Shown here one piece after another: positions 22,091 to 34,802 of a stretch of 64,000 nt of DNA. The position numbers and the translations under genes were made by a program. Position 1 is the stretch's first letter. Every line of letters begins with the position of its first letter. The stretch comes from Echinometra lucunter (taxonomy: Eukaryota > Echinodermata > Echinoidea > Camarodonta > Echinometridae). The stretch covers positions 22,555,951 to 22,619,950 of the forward strand of contig CM057167.1 in NCBI GenBank assembly GCA_029962745.1, read 5' to 3'. Below the pieces are notes generated by a model. The model was not told the DNA's origin. It did not search any database and saw only the letters and a program-made list of their open reading frames with translations.

Positions 22091-22889
22091 TTTCTCTCAT
22101 GTCTTGATGCAGAGATCCCTCCTCCTCTTTAGTTCCTTCCCCTCCCCCTTCCTTTCTCTCCCCCCCAAAGAAAGTTTGAATCTTTGATAACAACAGCAAC
22201 AAACATTACTCCCTTCAATACCATGTGTTGTAATTGATTTCTTTTATTCACCAATTTGAATTATAATTCTTTGCATACAGAAATGAAAGAATGAAAAGAA
22301 AGAAAGAAAAAAAAAAAGAGGCCCTATTGTAAATGCATTTCATTGGCTAAATGGTTAAGAGAATATGAAGTATTTCTTCTGATTTGTATTTGGTGATAAC
22401 TCTTTGATCCCTCTGCATGCACATTGTAGAAATAAAAGGAATTAAAAAAAAAAAAGATTTCTTGGGCCTAGAGTTATAGAATTCCCTTAAAAAAAAAAAA
22501 CTTTATAATGGGTCAGCCATGGCCAAAATTGTCACAGCCCCTTGTATGGATGGCTACATTGTACATTCATGACCTACATGTAAATCTTTTGACAGTTCAG
22601 AATGTCTTCTCATTACCTAGAATACATTCTTGTATGGATTATGTAAAGCATTTCTCTGTGATTGTGATAATTAGGCCATGTACATTGTACTGTGGGTTGT
22701 GCAAGGGAAATCTGATTGTAATGCACAGTACCATCCTTTGTTATTTCCTGGTACAGACTCTCGATTCGATGGCCAGGCCAGTATATTTTGTGAGGCTCTC
22801 GTCCGTTATTGATATCCTTAATGAGTTGGTGGGTAATTCCTCCTCGTACAGTAACTGTAATGTCTTTACATTGAAGTGTTTAATATATG
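22091..22889. other. Non-coding, no gene recognised
   Basis: Contains A-rich tracts at 22300-22320 and 22445-22500. A 194-codon ORF starting at 22508 runs into the adjacent MITE and was rejected. Confidence 0.5.
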
Positions 22890-23069
22890 TACAGTCAACT
22901 CTGCCTAAGTTGAATTTCTTGGGACTGAAGAAAATGCTTCGACTTAGAGAAAATTCGACTTATGAGGGGTCAAAAACAATAGAAAATAAAGGAATGGGAC
23001 CCAGTACAGACCTTCGACTTAGGCAATTATTCGACCTATGCAACTTCGACTTACGCAGAGTTGACTGTA
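22890..23069. mobile_element. Tc1/mariner-type MITE with TA duplication
   Basis: A 176-bp element (22892-23067) starts CAGTCAACTCTGC and ends GCAGAGTTGACTG, flanked by TA on both sides. The subterminal motif TTCGACTTA-G is repeated four times in mixed orientation. TA flanks and CAGT termini fit a non-autonomous Tc1/mariner derivative. Confidence 0.85.
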
Positions 23070-24600
23070 TGTGCATGGTGTACGCATGTTAGTGCTGACC
23101 CACCCCCGGAGACTCCAACCCCAAGCACCTACCCCCTAGCAAACGGGTGACTCTGACTCAATGTGCGCGAAGCCCACATCACCAGCGCAAAGCACGAAAT
23201 TCCTTGCAGCCGGGGTGGCTGGAGAGTGGAGACCACTTTTAGGGTTATAGAAGCTCTCTGATGCTATCCTAGGCTTATTTTTTAACATATGACAACACTT
23301 AATGAGGTAAAATCCAATGATTCTATTCATTTTTTCAGAAAGGTGGTTGGGCTGGAGAAAAAAGGAGAAACACAGCTAGGGCGGTAAAAATTCAAACTCA
23401 AGAGGGAGAACGGGAGGTTTTGTGAAAATGGACTCAAAGCGGGAGATCTCCCGCCGAAAACGGAAAAGTTGGAGTCTCTGCACCCCCCCTCCCCATGAAT
23501 TGATGAATTGCCTGTAAAAACAAAAAGACCCAGGCATAACAGTTATACAAAATACATACGTGAACATACATGTACATTGCATTGTACTTTATACTTTCTC
23601 TTTCGAAGACTTACATTTTTCTGCTATAGATGTCACAGCAATCACAATGCTATATTACTGTTTGCTGGATACAGTGCTCTTTGTAGAGTATCCATTGACC
23701 TGTACATACATTACACTCTATTGTACAAATATTGAGTTCTGTTTGTTCATGCATGGGTGCATACAACTTATATGCAATCTCAGTTTCCAGTAGAGGGTAC
23801 AATTGTTTACCTTGTACATGTAAATGTTCATTGTAACAGGTCTGCATACTTCACGTATTAAATGCATTCAGGCTATAACATGCTTGCCAACGCTACCGAT
23901 TTTATAGGCAGTAAACTACTGCTTTTCATGGAATTTTATCACATACTTCACTGTACTAGAAACAACAAAAAATAGTAATCTACTGCTTTTTTATTCTTCA
24001 GTGTTGGTACGTTGACATGTGTTTCAACAGATGCAATAAATAATGTGTGTATAACTTATACACTATGAGTATTTTAAGTATTACATGTAATGCTCTGATT
24101 GGGAAGCATGTAGTAATGTACATGTACATTTGCTCATTTGAAGGTTTTACAGCATGGTCCTACAGCATACATATGTATGGCCATGTACATGTATGTGTCA
24201 CTGGTCCACGGTTGATCATTTATTTATTTATTTTTTTGAAAATAGAGTGAAGAAAGGTTGGGGAATTGTTTCGAACTCATGAATAATGTGAACATCAATA
24301 GGCCTTTGTAGAATATCTTGTAATTTATCTGGACACTTCTTCCAAAATTCCTTTTTCCATAATGCTCCTCTTATTTATGCTTGCTGACACTCAATACATT
24401 TACCTATTGTGTATCTTGAATTTTCTCTTATCTTTAATACAAATTTGTGTAGTACTAAAGATATGTATATTTTTTATCCTGTGCATGGAGAAACTGAGAT
24501 TATCTCAGGATGACATGGTCTGTCGGATGTCCTCATGAAGTCAGGCTGTTGATATTTAACAAAAAAATCATGTGTACATGTAGTTTCATTTGGGTGCTGT
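23070..24600. other. Non-coding, no gene recognised
   Basis: Many ACATGTA/TACATGT motifs occur at 23560-24200. No exon supported. Confidence 0.45.
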
Positions 24601-24609
24601 CAGGGACAT

Positions 24610-24865
24610 TAATCATTTTTTTTTTTGGGGGGGGGCACTTAAAAGGATCCTCAGTTTATTTATTTTTTTTATTAGGGGGAGTCGGGATACATAATTTTTT
24701 TGTTTTTTTTTGTTTTTTTTGGGGGGGGATACACCAAAATTTTCAAACAAGCAAACGATATATAAGTAAAAGGGTCCCCAGCTTTGTATATACATGTATA
24801 TATTTTTTTTCTTTTTTTTTTGGGGGGGGAGGGGGGGAATGTGTCCTTTCTCCCCCCGACTGATG
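24610..24865. repeat. Three T-run/G-run junction repeats
   Basis: A run of T passes directly into a run of G at about 24616-24636, 24701-24728 and 24806-24837. The last is followed by a C-rich CTTTCTCCCCCCGACTGATG and CCCATGGAT. Similar junctions occur elsewhere (2456, 6611, 12189, 50965, 52450). Confidence 0.7.
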
Positions 24866-26385
24866 CCCATGGATGCTAATATACTGTAGATCCAGTGCTA
24901 GTCTTTTATCATTGTAATCAGAAAAATGAAACATACATGTACATGTAGTAAGAGCTTCAAATGGTGATTATAGTGATTTATTAGAGCCACTTCCAAAGTC
25001 CTTAATTGTTTCTTGAAGTACCAAGTAGGCTATATGCTTCCGTGTGTGCATGGTGTGATCTACTTTTTCAGAGAATCTTGTACAGTGAGGATAACATTTC
25101 TGTGCTTATGGCCCTCTTTGATAATGTATATATCAAATACATTAATGAAAATTTAATAAGTAAGTAAGTCCATGAATAGATATATATAGATAAAGAACAA
25201 ATTAATGAATAGAGAAATGATTACCGGAACTAGTCTAGTTGCGAACTGGACTGAGAGAGCGACTTTTCCATTGCTGTGTGTGTGCGTGTGTGTTATGAAT
25301 CACACATCACATCACACCCGAGAGTGAATGTGAGCAAACCTATGTGCTATGTACCCCATAAACTTTTAGATCACAACAAAAGTCTTCGCTAAGGCTCGGA
25401 AACTGTCATGGCACTTCACAGTGGGATTTTCGCAAGCATCCCCTGAAGCCCAATCTATACATCAAGTCCCATTTTCATGGCCACAGGTTTTTTTATGGCA
25501 CACCACATTATTGCACGTGGGCAATTCTCTGCTTGAAGTCACTTTATTCTCACTTCTCAGTTATGATTTCATATCAAATCACAAAGTTCTATCAAGGCAT
25601 TGCTTTTACAATGTTCACTGGTCATTTCAGAATGTTGTACAAGATAGCTTTGCTTGAACACTGGTCTGTGACACCATTCCTAATTGACACCAAAATACAA
25701 ATAAATGACCTGAAAACAGTCTGGTACATTGTAGATAATTAAAAAAAAAAAAAAAAGTTGTTTTATTAGTTTTCCAGTCACATACGATCATTTTTATTGG
25801 TGGTCTAAATGTAACAAGGTCTTACATGTACATGTACATACACGTATGACAGGGATGGAAGGTGGAAAAGTGATGGAAAAATACATTCTGCCTTGAAGCA
25901 GAATTGTTAAGACGGAAGAAGTGTGTAATGTTGAAAGTCAAACAGAGAACAGAAAGTTAGAAACTTACTATAATCGGACATATTATGCATATGTCACAGT
26001 ATTAGATTACATTTCAACAAGTCTGTTCCATTTTCCTCTCAGTGTGTATGCTGGAAAGGAAGTGATAGAAGATGCGTCTAGGCACTTGGCATTAGTTTCT
26101 CAGAGAAAACGTTTTATATCATATTGAGACTGTCTTTTCTGAAGAACAGTTGAAACTTCTCTTCTGAGTAACTTCATACATGTACATGTACTTATACAAT
26201 GTAGGATTTATATGTTTTAAATAGCAATTCACTTTTGACGACTATATTTTTGATAGGGAAGGCAAATTGGAGAGAGCTGTAATGGACACAGATTTACATG
26301 TATTGCCTACATGTATTTGTATATGTGGACCTACAGTATGTCTGCCAAACATTCATATAAAGTAGCATAGATACCTATGTGCAGG
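24866..26385. other. Non-coding, no gene recognised
   Basis: A poly-A tract at 25741-25756 follows ordinary AT-rich sequence. Nothing else supported. Confidence 0.45.
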
Positions 26386-26770
26386 CTTCTACAAATTTTT
26401 TTTTTCGTCACTTGCCGGACAGGGCAAGTGAAAAAAAAAATTGGTTGCCCGGAAGGAATAACAACCTGCCCAAATTTTCTTTTTTTATTTCCTTTGTTTT
26501 TATCATTTTTTTCCAGTAGTAAATATCATTTTAAATAGCGCTTAAGTTATTTCAGGTTTTTTGCAAATAATGTTTAAAAGCCGTTCAAGAAAAAAATAAT
26601 GGCGGTTTCCCTTCAAAATATACTGTAGATCTAGAATAATGTTAGATGAAAAAAAATAATAAAGAGAGGTAAAACAGGGCTCCACACTAACATTTTTTTC
26701 TGGGGGTCTGGCCGGGCCCCCAAATTTCAATATTTTGAAATATTTAGCGCCCGGAATAAACTTCGTTACC
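26386..26770. repeat. Dispersed repeat fragments of the 17.7-kb family
   Basis: GCCGGACAGGGCAAGTGAAA at 26413 and CTGGCCGGGCCCCCAAATTT near 26707 are diverged versions of the motifs at 17750-17850. Confidence 0.45.
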
Positions 26771-28950
26771 AGAGATATGCACTAAAAATCAACTAAACCA
26801 GATGTAACAACAATAAGTCCCAATTTTCATTGTGTAATTCCTATTGAAAAAACGTGACTTCATCCAGCATATTCTTAATGTCATGTAAGTCGATCGGAAC
26901 GTAAATGTTTCAAGTTTCAATTTCTCGTATACATGCCAATAAAATCTCTAGTCTTCACGAATGTTAAAATTTCCACAGACTATAATTACTCGGAAACATC
27001 ATTTCAACTCAAGAATTATCCCCCAAAATGTGTAATTATGGCTAAATTAATGATTTATCTTTACATGTGAAAGTTTGAAGGTACATGCATGGTGATGTTA
27101 ATTTATTACGCTAAAATGTCTAGAATTCACCTCCGATTGTCGTTTCTGATCATCAAGTGCGACTTACAAACTGAGTTATTTCAGTTATGGCCTGATCGAC
27201 TCTTGCCATTACAATTGAAACAGCAAAGTCGAGAAACACATTTTTATGCACTGTATGCGGACGTGGGTGAAAACTACTTGAGGCAATTGCACTGTGTCAG
27301 CCCTGGCGTAACTGTACTTATGAGCGAAGGAGCTCACTCACGTAATCATGAAGAGAAATGAACAGAAGCTATACAAAAGTTTGACAAATCTTGACAAGAT
27401 ATTTTTGAGGAAAGAAATGAATGAAAAACGAATGGACATTTAAAAAATAGACATTCAACCTTGCAAGCAAGAGCTTGTTCGTAATGTGCCCTTATTATTA
27501 TTATTATAATTATTTTTTTGGGTGGGAATGAAATCATTCAGGCCAAGTTCGATATCGAATCATGATGCGAGTCTTGTGTGGTCGAGTCAGTTTGGGATCT
27601 AGTGGAATGCGTCACCTTGCTTGCGGTACTGAATATTAGCATGTTTTTGTTTTCAATATGGCAGCCTCCACAGACCGTTTTCGGACAATATTAGTGAACA
27701 TACATGTAAACTTATTGATAAATCATGATAATCTTACTTCAATTTCTCCGGTTTCCCCCGGGTTTGAGATTATGGGGGATATTGTGATTTTTCCACCTTT
27801 CTGTAGGCTAATTTAATGTATATTTTTATTGTAAAAATCATTACTTGCCCAATCGGGCAAGTGATTTTTACATTTGCTTGCCTGCCTGTTAGTTTAACTT
27901 GCCCCGGGCAAGTGGGCAAGCGGGTTTGTTGCACCCTGCCTGTGTGCTTTCATCGTCCCAGACTACAATACATGCAAGCATCCATACTTGTAGTAAACTA
28001 TTAACCAAGGAAGGGACTCCATATCAAGTTTTAATAAAGATAGTGAAACTGAGAGCTCTGTACCTACAGTAGAAGGCTTCAAATCTTTCAAGTGCCATGG
28101 GACTTCATGTCAAATTTGAACATTCCCTTAAAGGAATCTGCTAGTTTTGTGCAGGCTTGATGTATTAAATTGTTGAATTTTGATTGCTGTGTTGTCTAAA
28201 AAGGTTCAGAAGGATAAATAAACAGCCAGGAATATTTAGGTTTTGAAAAAGGAGATGTTATTGTCAAGGTCTATATCTATCACTGAATTACACCATTTGC
28301 AAATCTAACCTGGGTATATTTTTGTCTAACACTGCATTCTATGGGGTAAAAAAGTTCTGACCCTTTTGCGGTCACTGGTATAATTCCACTTTTTGTGAAG
28401 CACGTGATGATTCTTTTGAAGTGCTTTTTTAGGGCTTCATATTTACACAATATGTACATACACTGATAGCATGTAGGTTGGGCCATGCAACTCAGATTTT
28501 TAAAAGTCACTTTAATGGCTTTAATATAGTGAAACCGAGAGCATTGTATGGCTCCACATCTTTTAAGTGGTTTTATTTTGAAGAAGGCTCTCAGATCAGA
28601 GATCCTAATAGTAAAGCTTGAAAATAAGTGACATTGACAGTGACAAAGTATGTGATAGTACATGTAGATGTTGCTTGCCTTGTAAATTACAGTGTACTGG
28701 TGCATTATCATTTGTAATTGTAAAATAAAGTCATGTACAAATACATACATGTATGTACATGTATGTTTTTTTATGTCAGATAATTAAACTTGTGGAGTCA
28801 TGGCATTATGCACAATTGCATACTAACATGTAGTACAGTGTATCACTGTCAGTTTGTCTTGTGCAGTTGTTTGTTTGTTTGTTTTTTGAATTCATAACCA
28901 ATATGATATTTTGTCAGTCTTACATGTATGTTCATCCTGACTTGTATGAG
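26771..28950. other. Non-coding; includes part of a dispersed repeat
   Basis: Bases 26985-27040 match 18160-18210, and bases 27838-27930 carry three GGGCAAGTG motifs. A TTA/ATT simple repeat lies at 27491-27515. No gene supported. Confidence 0.45.
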
Positions 28951-28952
28951 GA

Positions 28953-29610
28953 GGCACACTCCCGGGGGGGCCACTCTATGTACAACACTGTAACCATGCT
29001 CGTGCACATCCTTTCAAAAAGTACCCTTAACTAGGATTCGCGGAGCTCAAAAAAGCTACCCTTAACTAGGATTTTTTCTCTCCAGCATACCCTTAACTAG
29101 GATTTTTCTCTCCAGCATACCCTTAACTAGGATTTTTCTCTCCACGTATACCCTTAACTAGGATTTTTCTCTCCACGCATACCCTTAACAAGGATTTTTC
29201 TCTCCACGTACATGTATACCCTTAACTAGGATTTTTCTCTCCACACATACCCTTAACAAGGATTTTTCTCTCCACGCATACCCTTAAACTAGGATTTTTC
29301 TCTCTCCGTATACCTTTAACAATGATTGAGAGCATTGGACTTAAAAAGCACCCTTAACAAGGGAAAGGGGGAAAATCACTGTGAATTAGGTACATTTTTA
29401 TTTCACTTCAGATTATGCAAAAAATGACCCTTAGCGCGGATTTAGCACTGAAAAGACCCCCTTTTTCTCTCAAATCGGCGATTTTGATACCCTTATCGCG
29501 GATCCGCGCGGATCCGTGCTCTGCCTGAAAAAAACACCCCTTATTCCGCGTTTTTGTGCACGCGCATGGTTACAGTGTTGTACATAGAGTGGCCCCCCCG
29601 GGGGCACACT
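28953..29610. mobile_element. Terminal-inverted-repeat element carrying an ACCCTTAAC minisatellite
   Basis: The 47-bp ends at 28961-29007 and 29556-29602 are complementary with one mismatch and begin CCCGGGGGGGCCACTCTATG. Exact 8-bp duplications GGCACACT flank them (28953-28960 and 29603-29610). The interior from about 29023 to 29330 is some ten tandem copies of a ~31-bp unit (ACCCTTAACTAGGATTTTTC, then TCTCCA and a variable bridge). It is followed by further ACCCTTA motifs next to GC-rich palindromes (CGCGGATCCGCG). There is no protein-coding gene. The complete boundaries make this an intact non-autonomous DNA transposon; the superfamily is not assigned. A relative lies at 54541-54882. Confidence 0.9.
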
Positions 29611-29876
29611 GTACATTGTGCTGAGCAAGCATGATGATGCCTGCATGCAGTGCAATGTTTTCATGAAGTGTAGTTCATATTATGTAGTTCCTTGTTCTGT
29701 TGGCCAGAAATACATGAAGAGATTTGTTTTGTTTTAATACATGCAAAAGGAAGAATACACACATAGTCTTTTTCATTTTTAAGGTAAAGTTGCTTGTATT
29801 AAAGTACATGTATGTTTGCTACCCTGTATGACCTTGTTCTGTAAATTCAACTGGTGTAAATTACTGTAGCACTGCA
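29611..29876. other. Non-coding
   Basis: No gene or repeat supported. Confidence 0.5.
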
Positions 29877-29903
29877 ATGTACATGTACATGTACATGTAC
29901 ATG
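29877..29903. repeat. (ACATGT)n simple repeat
   Basis: Four tandem TGTACA/ACATGT units. This is the longest run of a motif that is scattered through the whole window. Confidence 0.9.
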
Positions 29904-32900
29904 GCCATCGACATCCCGCTTCTGAGTGTTGGTGCATTCATGTATGGTAGGCTAAATATTCTCTTTCCATTAGAGATATTGATATATCACTCATTGCCTG
30001 CTTAGTGCAAGAAGGGCATTAATTATTATTTTTTTATGTAGCATTAAATGCCCTCCTGTCTTAAACCAACAGACATTTTTGCATTGTATAAAATTTTGCA
30101 TTTTTATATTAAATTTGTGTCAATTTTTCTGATTATTTAAATGAGTCACATAATTCTTTGAAAAATATCATGACTTATACATTTAAGTTGTTACTAGGCA
30201 AAACATAGGGTAATGTATAAAAGAAGGGCATAGCAATAAAATCTCCCTTTTTAGCCTCGCTCTTCTTAGAGCACATCTCTAATTTCCATGTTTAATACTA
30301 TAGTGTAAGCAACTGTCGTTGGTTAGAGAACACTTATGATCAGAATAATATTAAGCCTTGAGCTTAGTCTGTTTTTTTTTCATTTTTCATTTCACGTTGC
30401 AGTACAGAACCCATGATATTGCTAGTATCCATAGTCTTGTGTTTTCAGACCCTCATGCTTTGCAACTGCAAGGTGTATTGCTGACTACAGTACAGGTACC
30501 AATTTGCTAGTCTGCAGGAAGAGACTCAATGTTGATACATATACAGTTCCTTGAGTAAAGCCTGATTTAATCAGTCTCTGGTTGTGTCAGAGTGAGGCAA
30601 GCCAAGTTAATTCCTTGGTCACAGTACAGGGCAGTACAGCACAGTACAGGGCATAACACATGTAGAATTCACAGTCTCACACTTTCAGACCCTTTTTTAC
30701 TCCGGACAAGGATCTGGGTGTGTGCATTGTTGACCATAGTCCCTGGACTCCTTGCATCAATGGGCGGTGGTGTATCCTCTCTTGTTTGTCATAGAGATGC
30801 AGTCAGGTGATAGCATTCATGCAGAACTTATCACTAAGTTAGTCATCCAGAGGGGTAAACAAATGCACCCATCAGACATTCCACAGGTGCTAGAATCAAA
30901 TGCTTCATTTCATCTCCACTAAATGTACATTTTAAGATATACATGTATATGATATACATGTAGTACAGTACATATGTGCGGAACATTCTGCGCTTTGGCG
31001 TATTGTGTCAATGCAATTCACTACGACCACATGAAATTCAACAGAGGCAAGAAAAACCGAGCTTGATTCAAGTTATCTTTGTAAAGTTGTAAAATTCCCA
31101 AGTATATGATATATAGCTTTTACTGGTACACAAGTTTGTGTTCTCAGAATAAGTGATTGCTATTATTTCCTTGGCCTGGTTAACAAATGGACTGTTTCCT
31201 ATTTCCCTGTTGTGGTATTCTGACCACCTACTCTATTTGTTGCAGCTGCAGGAAAATAAAAGACCATCTAAAACATTAAATTCGGGTCTAAGACTTGTGG
31301 CAGAAAACCTCTACAGTAAACTCCCGGTTTTTTTGTTGTTGTGTACAAATGAATGGGACATGAGGTGGCAAAAGAAAACCGGGGGGGGGGGGGGGGGAAT
31401 TCTGTGCCTCCTGGCATCAAAAAGGCATCAAATTCTTATAAAATTAGTGCAAGATATGGTGTCACAATTTTGTGCAAGTTTTAGCAAAGCTCTCTTATAT
31501 TTAAGCTGTGCTTTGTGGCACTGTTCGCCGCGCCATATGTGAACAACTAAAAAACTGCAAGGCTGTCCAAATGTGCCTTTAACCTCAACTTTACTATACA
31601 TGTACATATACATTGCTCGACATAAATTGTTCTGCAGTAGTATGTAACTCCAATCCCGAGCATCATGGAAAGCAGAGGCATGTTTCTCAGGATTCTTTCC
31701 GTGTCCCCTATTCAAAGCGTACCAAAGAGTCCTGAAGACCATACCGAGAATTGTGGAACAGCAGATTTCATATGGCAAAGCCATTCTTGTCTGTTATTGG
31801 TGGGGTCAAGAGGGCAGCACCCCCCTCCCCCCTCCCCCCACGTACCAAAGGCCCCTGGATTTTTAGGGCTTGATTGTTGAAAGTTTTTGTTTATTGGTTT
31901 TGTTAATGGTTTGTTTGTTTGGGTTTTTCAGAGTGTTTATGTTAGAGAATGGGAGATATAGGTAATTTGACCTGCTAATAGGAGATCTGCCCAAAACAGG
32001 AGAGTTGGAGTGTCTGTTACAGTGTTATCTTTAAAGTAAGGTGTATATTATCATTAGCTTCATTAGACAACCATGAATATGGAACACATTAGGAGATTTA
32101 TACAGTGTGCGATGAAACTGTCTAGTGTTTGATGTTAAATGGCAGTGGCTAAAGTTTCATCCAAAGTCTTCTTTCCTTAATACCTCCACCAACCGAAGAT
32201 GATGACAAAGGCATTATTTACTTCTGAAACAAGGGCCATAATGGTAGATTGAAAAAAGGAGTTATTGAAATAGATTACTCAAAATAACATAGGCCTTTAG
32301 ATACATCATGTACCATGCTTCACTTTCTTAGACAAAGGCTAGTGTATTAAATGAACTGAAACGATACAGGCATCATAATAATGTACACAGATATGTGTGG
32401 AACATTTCTCAGTATCTGTCTCCTGTGTTTGGGTGTATATCTTTCAGAATGTGCCTATTGTCTGTTGGATCGTCATTATCACACGGTATAAATGCCATGG
32501 CGGAAATGACCGATGGAACACAGTTCCTCTTGTTCCTTCCTATCTGATAATGTTGGTGCTACCAGGGCTACGCTCTCCTCCATTGTGTATCTTGATAAAA
32601 CCTCTCTTGTCTGATCTTGTTTTCCTTGCAAGGACGTCCCTCTCGTGCTGTCATTTCCTTTCCATGAGAATTCAAGGAATTGTAGATGCTCTTGCATTGT
32701 AGTTTGGGTAATAATGATGTGTAATATAATTCTTCGTTACCAGGCAGTACTTGTAGGGTGAGTCTCTTTGTTGCTATGGGTGGCACATCCTGTGCGGGAA
32801 TGTGGCTGTTGTGCCCAAAGTTTGGCCTGCAATGTAAGTTCACTTTTCCTTAAAAGAAAAACGTACACATATGTGAGTTATAAATGTTTTCCTCATGGAA

Positions 32901-33285
32901 GGCATTTAGATGTAAAAAGGCAAATTGATTTATAAAAGCATTTGAACTCAACCTTTGACTCTTGAAAGGTCATTTATGAAGACTGTTCATACATGATATT
33001 TTGTGAAAATATTGTCCATATGTATATCCCAATATGATGAGCCATCTTTTGTTAAAGATGTTGACAAATTATTGCTTTCTGAGTGAATGGTGCCCTTTAA
33101 GCTGTACAGAGTTTTCCTAAGTTTTGAATTAATCAGCTTAAAAAAAAAAGAATTAGTCAGCTTTGCGATCTGAAATTGGCAAGTTAAGAAAACAAAACAT
33201 GTGAACCAATATGACTGAAAATTGTGGATCAGAACATCATGCAAGTGTCACCAGAAGGAGACATTTAAATACAATTCTACATGGG
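29904..33285. other. Non-coding, probable 5' flank or intron of WIPF
   Basis: No exon was recognised. The stretch includes a 17-base G run at 31381-31397 and a C-rich patch at 31818-31842. The untranslated first exon of WIPF must lie somewhere upstream of 34490 but could not be located. Confidence 0.45.
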
Positions 33286-33698
33286 TTAACCCATTCGTGA
33301 CAGGAATTATTTAAAGCCCAATTTGATCAGCTTTTATTCTTCAAATTGGCAACACCAACATTTTTATTTTATTGCTACATTTTATTTATAAAACGTCATG
33401 TATCAGAAATGAATATAAATTGACAGAAATTATGATAAGTAAAAAAGTTGCCAATTTGCAGGGGAAAAAGGTGATTTTAATTTTTCTATCACATTGCCAA
33501 TTTAAGGATTTTAATGCTTATTTTCCTTTTAAAAATTTTCAGCATCAAACAACGAATATTGACGCAACCAAAATGGGCACAGTTTGTGTAGAATTTTTTG
33601 CTCTTTCTGCTCATGTATTTGGTATGATTTTTAGGGCTTTACATCAAAAGATATTAGGCCAAACCACAAAATGTGGACCTCTGTCACGAATGGGTTAA
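33286..33698. mobile_element. piggyBac-like MITE, copy 2 (intact ends)
   Basis: Begins TTAACCCATTCGTGACAG and ends CTGTCACGAATGGGTTAA, with TTAA on both sides. It is 413 bp including the targets. The interior is about 90 percent like copy 1 by eye. Confidence 0.9.
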
Positions 33699-34494
33699 TG
33701 ATCAGTAGAAGGTTGTGGTTGTAGACTGTTAATATGAACAGGGCAGCCAATTATCCATGACATTCTCATATGCTTGAGCCACCTTAATAACCAAGATGTT
33801 CCATATGCAAATGTACATGTACATGTATGATCACATGTAAAGGTCCACTGTTACACTTACAGTGTATGCAGTACTTAAAAAATTCTGTAAAGTCACCTGT
33901 ATGACAGGTGTGCAGGCTGTCTTCATCATAATGTATTAAATTTATGCAATTATTTTTTCATGCTTTTGTGTAATACATGTAAAAAGAGAGCTGAAATTAA
34001 CCATGAAGACAGGCTTACATTTTATAGTAAGTTTTTGGAGTTATGAAATCGTTATTGGGAGGGAGGGGAGGGGTGAGAAAGCCATGTTTGATAGTGTCCC
34101 GGAAAGGAGTACTCCTCTCTGAGGATGTATTGTATGCCTAGAAAGTTAGAAAAACATCTAAGGACCACTGCTTAAAATTCACTCTTCTCAGGTGTACATC
34201 TTTGTGTGTTACTCACTACTCTGTACCACTCCTCTTGTGCCATGGTTGTAAGGCTCAGCAATCAGTTATTACATACGCATGGGGCTTTAGTGCAAGTGTG
34301 CATCCACATTTCACATGGACGACTCTTCTGAACCATAATATTCTGTTGCAGTATAATAAAACAGCATCAAACCCCTTGTTTTCTATGTTTTTAAGTGACT
34401 GATTACCTTGTGGAAGTCAGTGTTGAGCCAAACTTATGTCTTAGTGTTTTATAGTGTTCTGTGATTTAACATTTCTTCTTCGTTTCTTTTGCAG
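33699..34494. other. Intron upstream of the WIPF start-codon exon
   Basis: AT-rich, ending in the pyrimidine-rich acceptor TTCGTTTCTTTTGCAG at 34479-34494. Confidence 0.7.
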
Positions 34495-34802
34495 ATACCA
34501 TTGCCTGAATGCTGTGAACTGCACCCCTACCCCATCATTCTTGGGAGAGCGAGTCAGAGGAAGACCCAGCAGGCAGGCTGAGAGAGGGATCTTCTAGACC
34601 AGGGACCCCTCTGACAAGATGCCACCACCACCCCCGCCCCCACCGGGGCCCCCTCCCCCGCCCACCCTCAGTCAGGCCAACACGGTCCCGCCCAAGCTTA
34701 GCAAAGGCGAGCAAAAAGGCAGAGGGGCTCTTCTTGGCGATATACATAAAGGAATCAAACTGAAGAAGACTGTCACAGTTGACAAGAGCAAGCCCGTTCT
34801 AG
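34495..34802 (+). CDS. WIPF: WASP-interacting protein (WIPF/verprolin family), start-codon exon with WH2 motif
   Basis: The acceptor TTTTGCAG at 34494 opens an exon with 124 bp of 5' untranslated sequence, then ATG at 34619. The 61 codons encode MPPPPPPPPGPPPPP (profilin-binding type polyproline). A WH2 actin-monomer-binding motif follows in the segment KGRGALLGDIHKGIKLKKT, where the LLGDI helix and the LKKT core are both visible. Human WIPF1 has the equivalent ALLSDI and LKKT. The exon ends at VLG with donor AG|GTAATG at 34803, leaving one base of a Gly codon (phase 1). The protein binds actin and, through a C-terminal segment not seen here, stabilises WASP/N-WASP in the cytoplasm. Because the exon begins within 5' untranslated sequence, a further untranslated exon must exist upstream. 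Confidence 0.96.

Noticed and set aside
22508..23092. 194-codon plus-strand ORF
   Set aside because: Its C-terminal third is the TA-flanked MITE and the rest has no recognisable motif.
24510..24934. ORFs rich in Phe/Gly and Pro/Lys
   Set aside because: Translations of T-run/G-run junctions.
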